A stretch of 30,504 nucleotides of DNA from Syntrophaceae bacterium UBA6109 (GCA_002428445.1 DIWJ01000064.1:1-30504), one strand, 5' to 3'. Shown: positions 8,548 through 16,327, numbered from the stretch's first letter. Program-made: numbers and translations. The notes: generated from the letters alone by a model not told the origin.

Positions 8548-9549
8548 ATGAATCTCGCCAAGTTTCCCCGCAGAAGGTACACCGCCGGGTCAACGCCTAT
8601 CGAAAAGCTTCCCCGCTTCTCCGAAGCCTTGGGCGGCCCGAATATCTACATCAAACGGGATGATCTCCTGGGGCTGGCCGCCGGAGGGAACAAGACCAGG
8701 AAACTGGAATTTCTGGTGGCGGATGCCCTGGCAAAAGGAGCGGACACGCTCATCACCTGCGGGGCGGTCCAATCGAACCACTGCCGGCTGACCCTGGCGG
8801 CGGCGGTGAAAGAGGGATTGAAATGCCGGCTGGTTCTGGAGGAGCGGATTCCGGGCAGCTATCATCCTCAGGCCAGCGGGAATAACCTGCTCTACAACCT
8901 TCTGGGGGTGGAGCAGGCCAAGATCGTGCCGGCCGGCGCGTCCATGCCGGCGGAAATGGCGGCGGTGGACGAAGAGTTGGCTGCCGCGGGCCGGAAAGGC
9001 TATGTGATTCCCGGAGGCGGGTCGAATCCCCGCGGGGCGCTGGGGTACGCGGCCTGCGCTCAGGAGATCCTCGCGCAGACGTTCGAACTGGGACTGGATC
9101 CCGATGCGATCTTCTGCGCCAGCGGCAGCGCCGGGACGCAGGCCGGTCTGATCGCCGGCCTCCAAGGGTGCGGCATGAATGTGCCCGTCTTCGGGATCAA
9201 CGTGAGCCGCACGAAAGAAGTCCAGGAGGCGTCGGTCCATAAGCTGGCCGAAGAAACGGCGGAGTTCGCGGGTCTGCGCGCCGCCATTCCCCGGGAGAGC
9301 GTGGTCTGCTTCGGGGAATATGTCGGACCGGGATATTCCCTGCCTACGCCGGGCATGGCGGAAGCCGTCAAATTGCTGGCGAGGACGGAGGGAATCCTGC
9401 TGGATCCCGTCTACACAGGCAAGGCCATGGCCGGACTGATCGACCTGGTGAGAAAGGGCCGTTTCGGGCGGGGCAGCAATATCCTTTTCGTCCATACGGG
9501 CGGCTCGCCCGCCCTCTATGCTTATAAAGAGTATCTATTTACGCATTAG
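8548..9549 (+). CDS. PLP-dependent lyase, D-cysteine desulfhydrase / L-cysteate sulfo-lyase family
   Basis: Fold-type II PLP enzyme of 333 residues. The PLP lysine is K49 in 'GGNKTRKLEFL'. 'QSNH' at 75-78, 'IPGGGSNPRGALGY' at 154-167, the phosphate-binding 'SGSAGTQAG' at 192-200, 'LLDPVYTGKAMAGL' at 284-297 and 'HTGG' at 316-319 are all in place. The family includes D-cysteine desulfhydrase (DcyD), L-cysteate sulfo-lyase (CuyA, giving pyruvate, ammonia and sulfite) and ACC deaminase. From memory, the Thr after the PLP lysine (GGNKT) and the Gln in GSAGTQAG match CuyA, whereas E. coli DcyD has Leu and His there; this needs alignment to confirm. It follows tctA by 65 bases, and its stop lies 10 bases before the aminotransferase ATG, so the enzymes are probably coupled. 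A beta-elimination of an amino acid to pyruvate and ammonia is the safest statement. Confidence 0.9.
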   Translation: MNLAKFPRRRYTAGSTPIEKLPRFSEALGGPNIYIKRDDLLGLAAGGNKTRKLEFLVADALAKGADTLITCGAVQSNHCRLTLAAAVKEGLKCRLVLEERIPGSYHPQASGNNLLYNLLGVEQAKIVPAGASMPAEMAAVDEELAAAGRKGYVIPGGGSNPRGALGYAACAQEILAQTFELGLDPDAIFCASGSAGTQAGLIAGLQGCGMNVPVFGINVSRTKEVQEASVHKLAEETAEFAGLRAAIPRESVVCFGEYVGPGYSLPTPGMAEAVKLLARTEGILLDPVYTGKAMAGLIDLVRKGRFGRGSNILFVHTGGSPALYAYKEYLFTH

Positions 9550-9559
9550 GAGAACAGCC

Positions 9560-10762
9560 ATGTCGATTCTTGCCGAACATCTGACCAAAGTGAAGGCGTC
9601 CGAAGTATCGCTCGTTTCCGCCAGGGCCCTGGAACTGGAGCGCCAGGGCAAAGAGATCATCCGGTTGTCGGCCGGCGAACCGGACTTTCCGACCCCGGAC
9701 CACATCAGGATGGCCTGTATCAAGGCCCTGTGCGACAACAAGACCAAGTATCCGCCGGTCATCGGCCTGCCGGAACTCCGCGAGGCCGTCTGCGTCAAAC
9801 TCAAGCGGGACAACGCGCTGGCCTATTCTCCCGAGCAGGTGATTGTCAGCACCGGCTGCAAACAGGTGCTCTTCAACGCCATGACGGCCACCCTGAATCC
9901 GGGTGACGAGGTGGTCTTGACGGCGCCCTATTGGATGACGTACGCCGGTATCGTGGAAATCAGCCGGGCCGCCCCCGTGTTTATCCCCACCCGGCTGGAA
10001 GACGGGTTCAAGGCTTCCGCGCAAGCCCTCGAAAAGGCGATTACCCCCCGGACAAAATGGCTTTTCCTGAACAGCCCCGGCAATCCTTCGGGCGCCGTTT
10101 ACAGCGCCGATGAACTTCAAGCCTTTGCCGATGTGCTGCGGCGCCACCCCCAGGTCTGGATCCTGAGCGACGACATCTACGAGTTTCTCGTCTACGACGG
10201 CATCAAATTCGTGAGTCTCCTGAACGTCGCCCCGGATTTGAAAGACCGCTTCCTCGTGGTGAACGGCCTCTCGAAGGCCTACTGCATGCCGGGCTGGCGC
10301 GTGGGTTATGGGGCCGGTCCGGAAGGGCTGATCAAAGCCATGTTCAAGGTCCAGTCCCAATCCACGAGCGGCGCCACACACTTCTGCCAGTGGGCGGCGG
10401 TGACGGCCCTGACGGGAGACCACTCCTTCATCGCGTCGCACAATGCGGAGTATACTGAACGGCGGGATCTCGTCGTTGCCATGGCCAACCGGATTCCCGG
10501 GCTGAACTGCCGTCCGCCTCAGGGCGCCTTCTACTGCTTCATCGGGTGCGGCGATTATATGGGCAGGAAAGCGCCGGGGGGAGCGGTGATCGCCACGGAC
10601 GAAGATCTGGTGGGATATCTGCTGACTGCGGCCGGCGTCGCCGCCGTGCCCGGAACGCCTTTCGGAATGGGGCCCTATATCAGGGTGTCTTTCGCGACGG
10701 CCAGGCCGAAGATTGAAAAGGCCTTCGAGCGTATCCGGGAGGCTCTGGGTCAACTGCGTTGA
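9560..10762 (+). CDS. Class I PLP aminotransferase (aspartate aminotransferase-like)
   Basis: Fold-type I aminotransferase of 400 residues, the normal length. It shows 'LSAGEPDFPTP' at 36-46, 'NSPGNPSGA' at 171-179, 'SDDIYEFLVYD' at 203-213, the PLP lysine K239 in 'NGLSKAYCMPGWRVGY', and the C-terminal carboxylate-binding Arg in 'PYIRVSFA'. This is the subfamily Igamma pattern of prokaryotic aspartate aminotransferases, which commonly accept aspartate and analogues such as cysteate. The ATG at 9560 follows AGGAGA and lies 10 bases after the stop of the lyase gene, which implies coupling; a longer start inside that gene is rejected. As last gene of the operon it would convert the oxoacid made by the Ldh2-family enzyme into the amino acid used by the lyase. 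The amino donor and acceptor are inferred, not seen. Confidence 0.93.
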   Translation: MSILAEHLTKVKASEVSLVSARALELERQGKEIIRLSAGEPDFPTPDHIRMACIKALCDNKTKYPPVIGLPELREAVCVKLKRDNALAYSPEQVIVSTGCKQVLFNAMTATLNPGDEVVLTAPYWMTYAGIVEISRAAPVFIPTRLEDGFKASAQALEKAITPRTKWLFLNSPGNPSGAVYSADELQAFADVLRRHPQVWILSDDIYEFLVYDGIKFVSLLNVAPDLKDRFLVVNGLSKAYCMPGWRVGYGAGPEGLIKAMFKVQSQSTSGATHFCQWAAVTALTGDHSFIASHNAEYTERRDLVVAMANRIPGLNCRPPQGAFYCFIGCGDYMGRKAPGGAVIATDEDLVGYLLTAAGVAAVPGTPFGMGPYIRVSFATARPKIEKAFERIREALGQLR

Positions 10763-10772
10763 TGTGAACGGC

Positions 10773-10844
10773 GGCGCCAACGGCACCCTCGGAAGATGAC
10801 GCCGGATCCGGCGTGCCCGCTTTGCGCCGGTTAGCGTTGGCGTC
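10773..10844. repeat. Nested inverted repeats between convergent genes
   Basis: A perfect 16-base palindrome (ACGCCGGATCCGGCGT, 10799-10814) is enclosed by a longer inverted pair: GGCGCCAACG at 10773-10782 and CGTTGGCGTC at 10835-10844, matching at 9 of 10 positions. They occupy the gap between the aminotransferase and ribD, whose 3' ends face each other. No U-run follows on either strand, so this is not a standard intrinsic terminator, but it may still block read-through. Confidence 0.45.
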
Positions 10845-11934
10845 AGGCGAGGCTCGCCTCGATCACGATGTCGGCTCCGCGCCTCCGCACCGCATCGAAT
10901 TTCAGCGGGAGGGCGTCCTCCATCCGGCGGATATCGAGATCTGCGACGGCATCGATTCCCTTCCCGAGGATCTTCGGGGCGACGACGATCACGACGCGGT
11001 CGGCCAGGCGCTCCCGCAGGATCGAGGTGATCGTCCAACTCCCTCCTTCGACGAGGACGGAGGAGATGTCGCGCGATCCCAACTGCCGGAAGAGGTCCCG
11101 CAAATCGACCCGGCCCTGTCCGTCCGCCGCGACGGGGAGAACTTCCACGCCCATCTTCGCAAGTTGAGTCTCCTTCGCCAACTCGCGACTGCAGGTCGCG
11201 GCGACAAGCGTCTTCGCCCGGCGCTGATCCTGAAAGACCTTGGCCTGCAGCGGCAGGCGGAGACCCGAGTCCGCGACGACCCGCAGGGGGTTCCGGCCTC
11301 GGACCGATCGTACGGTCAGTTCCGGATCGTCGGCGGCGACGGTGCCGGCGCCGACGAGGACGGCGTCATGGACGGCCCGGAGATGATGGGCGAAGCGCCG
11401 GGACTCGGCGCAACTGATCCAGCGTGCGTCGCCCGTTGCCGTCGCGATCCTCCCGTCGAGGGTCTGGGCGAATTTCAGCGTGACGAAGGGTAACCCCGTT
11501 TCCATGAACTTGAAGAAGCGGGCATTGAGCTTCCGGCATTCCTCCGCAAGGACGCCGGCGGCAACTTCGACGCCGCCGCGGCGGAGCGCCTCGGCACCGC
11601 GGCCGTGCACGCGGGGATTGGGATCGATGGAGCCGATGACCACCCGCCGCAGCCGGTGATCGAGCAGGGTCTCGACGCAGGGAGGCGTCTTGCCGTGATG
11701 GCAGCATGGTTCGAGGGTGACGTAGAGCGTTGCCCCGTCGACGGATTCAGTGGCGCGTCCGATCGCGTCGACCTCCGCGTGGCATCCTCCGAATTTCCGG
11801 TGGTAGCCCTCTCCGATGACGCGGCCTTCCCTCACGATGACGGCGCCGACCATCGGATTGGGGCTGACAAAGCGTTCGCCTTTCCCGGCGAGCGCGATCG
11901 CCCGTTTCATGAACATCTCGTCCTGCTGTTGCAT
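10843..11934 (-). CDS. ribD: Riboflavin biosynthesis bifunctional deaminase/reductase RibD
   Basis: Bifunctional enzyme of 363 residues carrying out the second and third steps of riboflavin synthesis: deamination of the pyrimidine, then reduction of the ribosyl chain with NADPH. The N-terminal zinc deaminase domain (to about residue 150) has 'GGCHAEVDA' with H52 and E54, and 'TLEPCCHHGKTPPC' with C77 and C86. The C-terminal reductase domain begins at 'VTLKFAQTLDGRIAT' and contains 'LVGAGTVAADDPELTVR' and the NADPH-site 'SSVLVEGG'. The ATG at 11934 follows GAGGA. It stands alone; ribE, ribBA and ribH are not in the window, and no FMN riboswitch is seen upstream. Confidence 0.96.
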   Translation of the reverse strand: MQQQDEMFMKRAIALAGKGERFVSPNPMVGAVIVREGRVIGEGYHRKFGGCHAEVDAIGRATESVDGATLYVTLEPCCHHGKTPPCVETLLDHRLRRVVIGSIDPNPRVHGRGAEALRRGGVEVAAGVLAEECRKLNARFFKFMETGLPFVTLKFAQTLDGRIATATGDARWISCAESRRFAHHLRAVHDAVLVGAGTVAADDPELTVRSVRGRNPLRVVADSGLRLPLQAKVFQDQRRAKTLVAATCSRELAKETQLAKMGVEVLPVAADGQGRVDLRDLFRQLGSRDISSVLVEGGSWTITSILRERLADRVVIVVAPKILGKGIDAVADLDIRRMEDALPLKFDAVRRRGADIVIEASLA

Positions 11935-11958
11935 TCGGCAGATTCCTCGTGGCCGGAA

Positions 11959-11987
11959 ATCTTACAACAGGCGTCCGGCGAATGCAA
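11959..11987 (-). promoter_or_regulatory. Candidate promoter for ribD
   Basis: On the minus strand TTGCAT (11982-11987), 17 bases, then TAAGAT (11959-11964). Transcription would start near 11952, giving a leader of under 20 bases. This leaves no room for an FMN riboswitch. The -35 match is poor (3 of 6). Confidence 0.35.
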
Positions 11988-12016
11988 ATCGCCCGGCGCG
12001 TCCGGCGACGTTTTCG

Positions 12017-12045
12017 TTGTTCGGGCGACCCCGTTGTGATATAAG
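12017..12045 (+). promoter_or_regulatory. Promoter for the nucleotidyltransferase gene, extended -10
   Basis: TTGTTC (12017-12022), 17-base spacer, TATAAG (12040-12045). The -10 is preceded by TGA, giving the extended TGn element that can compensate for the weak -35. Transcription would start near 12052, about 50 bases before the ATG at 12105. Confidence 0.5.
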
Positions 12046-12104
12046 GCGGCAGACTCTGAAACCGGGGGATGTCGGACGCCCCTGCGGGAGAAAGGAACGA
12101 TTTC

Positions 12105-12833
12105 ATGAAGGGAGTCGTACTGGCCGGTGGACTGGGAACGCGCATGTATCCCCTGACAAAGGTGACCAACAAGCATCTCCTTCCCGTCTACAGCGAACCC
12201 ATGATCTATTATCCCATCCGGACGCTCGTGAACGCGGGCATCGACGAGATCCTGATCGTCACGGGGGGAAACAGCGCCGGGGAATTTCTCCGCCTGCTGG
12301 GCAACGGCAAGGAGTTCGGCCTGCGCCACATCCATTACACCTACCAGGAAGGGGAGGGCGGTATCGCGGCGGCCCTTTCGCTGGCGGAGTTCTTCGCCGA
12401 CAACGGCAAGATCGCGGTGGTGCTGGGCGACAATATCATCGAGAAGAATATCCGCAATGCCGTCGAGGCCTTCCGGAAACAGAAGGAAGGGGCGAGGATC
12501 CTCCTGAAGGAGGTTTCGGATCCGCAGCGGTTCGGCGTCCCCGTTTTCGAGGGCGACCGGATCGTGCGCGTCGAGGAGAAGCCGGCGAACCCGCTGTCCA
12601 ACTTTGCCGTCATCGGGATCTACATGTATGACCGGCGCGTGTTCGAATTCATCCGTTCCCTGAAGCCGTCGCAGCGCGGCGAGCTCGAGATCACGGACGT
12701 CAACAATTTCTACATCCGCGAAGGGAAGATGGAGTGGGACGTGCTCGACGGCTGGTGGACCGATGCGGGGACCTTCGAGTCCCTGCAGTATGCCGGCAAC
12801 ATGGTGGCCAAGACCGGCGCCAACCGGATTTGA
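12105..12833 (+). CDS. RmlA-like sugar-1-phosphate nucleotidyltransferase
   Basis: Nucleotidyltransferase of 242 residues that joins a sugar-1-phosphate to a nucleoside triphosphate, most like glucose-1-phosphate thymidylyltransferase. It has the signature 'VLAGGLGTRMYPLTKVTNKHLLPV' at the N-terminus with the activating Lys, 'YQEGEGGIAAALSLA', metal-binding 'VVLGDNI', 'VEEKPANPLSNFAVIGIYMYD' and 'WWTDAGTFESL'. It is shorter than RmlA of dTDP-rhamnose synthesis (about 290) because it lacks the C-terminal allosteric extension. The ATG at 12105 has AAAGGA upstream; an earlier in-frame ATG at 12069 is less likely. It is followed 58 bases later by an RmlC-like cupin, so the pair probably makes or modifies an activated sugar for surface polysaccharide. 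rmlB and rmlD homologues are absent from the window. Confidence 0.9.
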   Translation: MKGVVLAGGLGTRMYPLTKVTNKHLLPVYSEPMIYYPIRTLVNAGIDEILIVTGGNSAGEFLRLLGNGKEFGLRHIHYTYQEGEGGIAAALSLAEFFADNGKIAVVLGDNIIEKNIRNAVEAFRKQKEGARILLKEVSDPQRFGVPVFEGDRIVRVEEKPANPLSNFAVIGIYMYDRRVFEFIRSLKPSQRGELEITDVNNFYIREGKMEWDVLDGWWTDAGTFESLQYAGNMVAKTGANRI

Positions 12834-12891
12834 GGTTCGCAAAGGGCTCCACCTACCTGTCCGCCACGATGGCCTGTTGAGGAGTAAGACA

Positions 12892-13347
12892 ATGATCGAC
12901 GGCGTCAAGACAAAGAAACTCAAGGTAATCGCCGACGAACGCGGCAGGCTGATGGAGATCCTCCGCGCCGACGACGAGGCCTTCGAGGCGTTCGGGCAGG
13001 TCTACATGACGACGGCCTATCCCGGCGTCGTCAAGGGCTGGCACTATCACAAGCAACAAGCCGACAACATGGCCGTCGTGCGGGGGATGATGAAGATCGT
13101 CCTGTACGACGCCCGCGAGGGATCGAAGACCTTCGGGGAGGTCAACGAGTTCTTCGCCGGAGACCACAACCCCATCCTGGTCCATATCCCGCCGCTCGTG
13201 TACCACGGTTTCAAGTGCGTCTCGCAGGAAGAGGCGATCGTCGTCAATACGCCGACGCGGACTTACGATTACAGGGATCCGGACGAATACCGCATTCCTC
13301 CGCACGAAAGCGGCATCCCCTACCGTTGGGACCGGAAAGACGGCTGA
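12892..13347 (+). CDS. RmlC-like cupin (dTDP-4-dehydrorhamnose 3,5-epimerase family)
   Basis: Cupin protein of 151 residues related to dTDP-4-dehydrorhamnose 3,5-epimerase. It shows 'TTAYPGVVKGWHYHKQQAD' with the His pair in the position of the catalytic base region, 'MKIVLYDAREGSKTFGEVNE', 'VHIPPLVYHGFK' and a C-terminal 'YRIPPHESGIPYRW'. It is shorter than classical RmlC (about 180), and GWHYH replaces the usual GLHFQ, so it belongs to a side branch whose activity may be epimerase or isomerase on a different dTDP- or other NDP-sugar. The ATG at 12892 follows GAGGAG. It lies behind the nucleotidyltransferase gene and very likely shares its transcript. Confidence 0.87.
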   Translation: MIDGVKTKKLKVIADERGRLMEILRADDEAFEAFGQVYMTTAYPGVVKGWHYHKQQADNMAVVRGMMKIVLYDAREGSKTFGEVNEFFAGDHNPILVHIPPLVYHGFKCVSQEEAIVVNTPTRTYDYRDPDEYRIPPHESGIPYRWDRKDG

Positions 13348-13410
13348 GACACCGGATCGGCCTGAAGGACGGCGGGCAGCCCGGGGCGATTCCGGACGCC
13401 GTTTGCGCTC

Positions 13411-14178
13411 ATGGGAATCTTCTTGGACATATTCTTTACCGTCATGGGCGCCGCCATCGGCAGCTTCCTGAACGTCTGCATCCTGCGCCTTCCGGAAGAA
13501 GGCCAGTCGATCGTCCGCCCGGCCTCCCGCTGCCCCCGGTGCGGGCATGCCATCCGCTGGTACGACAATGTCCCCATCCTGAGCTATCTGGTCCTGAGGG
13601 GCGCCTGCCGGGACTGCGGCGGAAAGATCTCCCCGCAGTACCCGCTGATCGAGGCCCTGACGGCGCTGCTCGCCTTCCTGCTGTTCCGGAAATACGGCCT
13701 CGGCTGGGCCTATCTGTCTTCGTTCCTCTTTGCCTGCGCCCTTGTGGTGATCACCTTCATTGACCTGCGCCACCAGATCATCCCCCACACCGTCACGCTT
13801 CCCGGGATTCCTCTCTTCATGGCGGCGGCCGTGCTCTTCATGGGATGCCGGTTTGTCGACGTTTTTCTCGGCGCGATGATCGGCGCGGCGACGCTGTATT
13901 TTGTCGCCGTTTATTACGAAGCTCTTACGGGGCGGGAGGGAATGGGAGGAGGGGATGTGAACCTCCTGGCCATGATCGGCGCCTTCTTCGGATGGAAATC
14001 GCTGCTGTTCGTCGTCCTGGCGAGCTCGCTCCTCGGCGCGCTGGTTGGAGTCGCCGTCATGGTCGCCAAGGGAAAAGACATGAAATATGCGATTCCTTTC
14101 GGCCCTTTTCTGTGCATCGCCGCCGGCGTGTATCTGTTCTTCGGCGAGCGCCTGCTGGACTTTATAATCCTCCGCTGA
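13411..14178 (+). CDS. pilD: Prepilin peptidase / N-methyltransferase (PilD/GspO)
   Basis: Integral membrane aspartyl protease of 255 residues that cleaves the leader of type IV pilins and pseudopilins and methylates the new N-terminus. The cytoplasmic methyltransferase-linked zinc site is visible as CPRC (41-44) and CRDC (66-69). The protease aspartates are D118 in 'FIDLRHQIIPH' and D182 in 'GMGGGDVNLL'. About eight hydrophobic segments are present. The position usually held by Lys after the second Asp (GGGDxK) is Asn here. No strong ribosome site precedes the ATG at 13411. The gene is 63 bases after the cupin; no pilin genes are nearby, so its substrates lie elsewhere in the genome. Confidence 0.95.
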   Translation: MGIFLDIFFTVMGAAIGSFLNVCILRLPEEGQSIVRPASRCPRCGHAIRWYDNVPILSYLVLRGACRDCGGKISPQYPLIEALTALLAFLLFRKYGLGWAYLSSFLFACALVVITFIDLRHQIIPHTVTLPGIPLFMAAAVLFMGCRFVDVFLGAMIGAATLYFVAVYYEALTGREGMGGGDVNLLAMIGAFFGWKSLLFVVLASSLLGALVGVAVMVAKGKDMKYAIPFGPFLCIAAGVYLFFGERLLDFIILR

Positions 14179-14202
14179 AGTCCGGCAACTCTTCAAAAAA
14201 TC

Positions 14203-14231
14203 TTGACATCCCGGGCCTCTGCGGCTATTGT
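14203..14231 (+). promoter_or_regulatory. Strong sigma-70-type promoter
   Basis: Consensus -35 TTGACA (14203-14208), optimal 17-base spacer, and -10 TATTGT (14226-14231, 4 of 6). It lies just after pilD and would start transcription near 14238, giving a leader of about 120 bases before the small Cys-rich gene at 14360. Confidence 0.65.
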
Positions 14232-14359
14232 ATCGCGCCGTATGGCAGCGGGGGTGGGCGCGGGCAAAGATCGTCTGCGCAACGGCTTCGGGGACACATT
14301 CCCTGAGGGCGGGAAACATGTGGGGATCTTCGCAGATTTGCCGATCCGGGGAGGTTGAA

Positions 14360-14533
14360 ATGGGGTCCGAACGGAAATTGTGCGCGATTTGCGCCTGGCG
14401 TGTGAACTGTCAAAAGCGCTTCTGTGTGCCCATGGATGCCTCCGGCAATGTCCATTGCGCCGATTACTCCCGGGACCTTTCCATCAAGGATGACGACATC
14501 GACAAGGCAGTCAAGAAGGATGCCGAGAAGTAG
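14360..14533 (+). CDS. Small cysteine-rich protein, unknown function
   Basis: A 57-residue protein with five cysteines in the pattern C-x2-C-x5-C-x4-C-x11-C, beginning 'KLCAICAWRVNCQKRFC' and ending the Cys block at 'GNVHCADYSRDLSI', followed by an acidic/basic tail. The ATG at 14360 has an excellent ribosome site, GGGGAGG with 5-base spacing. It has its own promoter (14203-14231) and terminator (14596-14621), so it is a separate transcription unit. I recall similar short 'CAWR...DFxRDLSI' proteins in deltaproteobacteria but know no function. The cysteines suggest a zinc knuckle or small Fe-S site; a role in RNA or redox handling is speculation. There is no signal peptide or membrane segment. 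Confidence 0.8.
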   Translation: MGSERKLCAICAWRVNCQKRFCVPMDASGNVHCADYSRDLSIKDDDIDKAVKKDAEK

Positions 14534-14595
14534 ATCCCGACAGCGGGGAAAGAGTTGCGCCGGGAATGTCTTCGCCGGCGCGGAATGTTTTCAAT

Positions 14596-14621
14596 TGGCC
14601 CTTTAGGGGCCATCTTTTTTT
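14596..14621 (+). terminator. Rho-independent terminator
   Basis: Stem TGGCCC / GGGCCA (14596-14601 and 14607-14612) with a TTTAG loop, followed by TCTTTTTTT to 14621. It lies 60 bases past the stop of the Cys-rich gene and just before argS, so it closes the small gene's transcript. Confidence 0.8.
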
Positions 14622-14639
14622 CTTGGGCAGAAAATCGTT

Positions 14640-16316
14640 ATGGGCATTTCCTTGAAACTCGCTTTGACTCGTTTGATCGGCGACGCCGTCGGGCGGGCCG
14701 CCGCCAGGAACTCCTGGGGGGACGTGAAGCCGCAGTCCATCGAAGTGACGGCATCCCGCGAGGAGGCGCACGGCGACTTCGCTTCGAATGTCGCCATGAT
14801 CCTGGCTTCGCAATTGAAGACCAATCCGCGCAAGATCGCGGCAGCCCTCGTCGCCGATCTGGGCGACGGCGGCGGTCTCGTCGAGAAGGTGGAGATCGCC
14901 GGCCCGGGCTTCATCAACTTCTTCCTCCGCGATTCCGTTTGGCCGTCCCTGCTGGAGGCGGTCGATGAGGCGGGAGAGCGCTACGGACGCAGCGCCCTCG
15001 GGGCGGGCAGGAAGGTGCAGGTGGAGTTCGTCAGCGCCAATCCCACGGGACCGCTCCATATCGGGCACGGCCGGGGCGCCGTCGTGGGCGACGTGGTCGC
15101 CAACATCCTCGCGGAAACGGGCCACGAGGTCAGCCGGGAGTACTACATCAACGACGCCGGGAACCAGATGCACAATCTCGGCCGGTCCGTTCTGTACCGG
15201 TATTACGAGGAGATGGGCCGGCCGGCCGCGTTTCCCGACAACGGCTATCAGGGAGACTATATCCGGGCCATCGCCAAGGACATCGCCGGCCGCGAGGGAG
15301 ACGCCTATCTTGCCGCCGGCGAGGCCGACGCCGTTCCGCGGCTCACGGATTATGCGGGCAACGTGATCCTTGAGGGCATCAAGGAGGACCTGCGCGTATT
15401 CGGGGTGGTCTTCGGCCGGTACTTCAGCGAAAAGGAATTGTACCGCGACGGGGGCGTCCTGCGCCTGCTGGATCAGCTGGAAGCCCAGGGATACGTGTAC
15501 ACCGACGACGGGACGCGCTGGTTCCGGACGACCGCCTTCGGCGACGACAAGGACCGTGTGGTGGTGAGGAAGAACGGCGAACCCACGTATTTCGCCGCCG
15601 ACATCGCCTATCATCGCAACAAATTCGAACGCGGCTTCGATCTCGTCATCGACATCTGGGGCGCCGACCATCACGGGTACATCCCGAGGATGCAGGCCGG
15701 CGTGCAGGCCGTCGGCAGGCCCAAGGATGCCCTGCGGGTCATCCTCGTGCAGCTGGTGAATCTGCTGCGGGACGGGAAACCGGTCGCCATGTCCACGCGT
15801 TCGGGTGAATTCGTCACCCTCCGGGAGGTCATCGACGAGGTCGGCAAGGATGCGGCGCGATACAACTTCCTCATGAGGCGCTCCGACAGCCATCTTGATT
15901 TCGACCTGGAGCTCGCCAAGCGGCAGACCAATGAGAATCCCGTTTTCTACGTTCAATATGCCCATGCGAGGATCTGCAGCATATTGAGAACGGCGGCGGA
16001 AAAGGGCTATCTCCCTCCCCGGTATCGGGAAGCGGACATGGGCAAGCTGAGCCTGCCGGAAGAAACGGCCCTGATCAAGCGCATCTCGGAATATCCCGAT
16101 ATGCTCGAAGGCGCGGCGGTTGCGCTGGAGCCTCACCGCCTGACCTTCTATCTGAACGATCTTGCGGGGATCTTCCACAATTACTACAATAAGCACCGGG
16201 TTGTTTCCGAGGACCGGGAATGCACCCTGGCGCGCCTCTTCCTTGTGAAGAGCGTCCGGACGGTTCTCCAGAATGCCCTGAGGATCCTCGGCGTCTCGGC
16301 GCCCGAGACGATGTGA
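14640..16316 (+). CDS. argS: Arginyl-tRNA synthetase
   Basis: Class I aminoacyl-tRNA synthetase of 558 residues that charges tRNA-Arg. The N-terminal Add-1 domain (residues 1-110) is followed by the HIGH motif in '[17 protein letters not shown]' (H140, H143). '[15 protein letters not shown]' lies mid-way, and the KMSKS equivalent is the divergent '[13 protein letters not shown]', as is common in bacterial ArgS. A C-terminal DALR anticodon-binding domain ends near '[11 protein letters not shown]'. The ribosome site before the ATG at 14640 is weak, and the gene begins just 19 bases after the upstream terminator. The SPOR-domain gene follows within 11 bases. Confidence 0.98.
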   Translation: MGISLKLALTRLIGDAVGRAAARNSWGDVKPQSIEVTASREEAHGDFASNVAMILASQLKTNPRKIAAALVADLGDGGGLVEKVEIAGPGFINFFLRDSVWPSLLEAVDEAGERYGRSALGAGRKVQVEFVSANPTGPLHIGHGRGAVVGDVVANILAETGHEVSREYYINDAGNQMHNLGRSVLYRYYEEMGRPAAFPDNGYQGDYIRAIAKDIAGREGDAYLAAGEADAVPRLTDYAGNVILEGIKEDLRVFGVVFGRYFSEKELYRDGGVLRLLDQLEAQGYVYTDDGTRWFRTTAFGDDKDRVVVRKNGEPTYFAADIAYHRNKFERGFDLVIDIWGADHHGYIPRMQAGVQAVGRPKDALRVILVQLVNLLRDGKPVAMSTRSGEFVTLREVIDEVGKDAARYNFLMRRSDSHLDFDLELAKRQTNENPVFYVQYAHARICSILRTAAEKGYLPPRYREADMGKLSLPEETALIKRISEYPDMLEGAAVALEPHRLTFYLNDLAGIFHNYYNKHRVVSEDRECTLARLFLVKSVRTVLQNALRILGVSAPETM

Positions 16317-16327
16317 GCAGAGGGCCG

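Noticed and set aside
11935..12104. Possible FMN riboswitch upstream of ribD
   Set aside because: The gap is too short for the aptamer and its conserved blocks are absent; the candidate promoter leaves a leader of under 20 bases.
12853..14319. A 488-codon minus-strand frame opposite the cupin and pilD
   Set aside because: Both plus-strand genes carry catalytic motifs; the antisense frame does not.
14511..16196. A 561-codon minus-strand frame opposite argS
   Set aside because: argS is unambiguous on the plus strand; this frame has no recognisable domain and no ribosome site.
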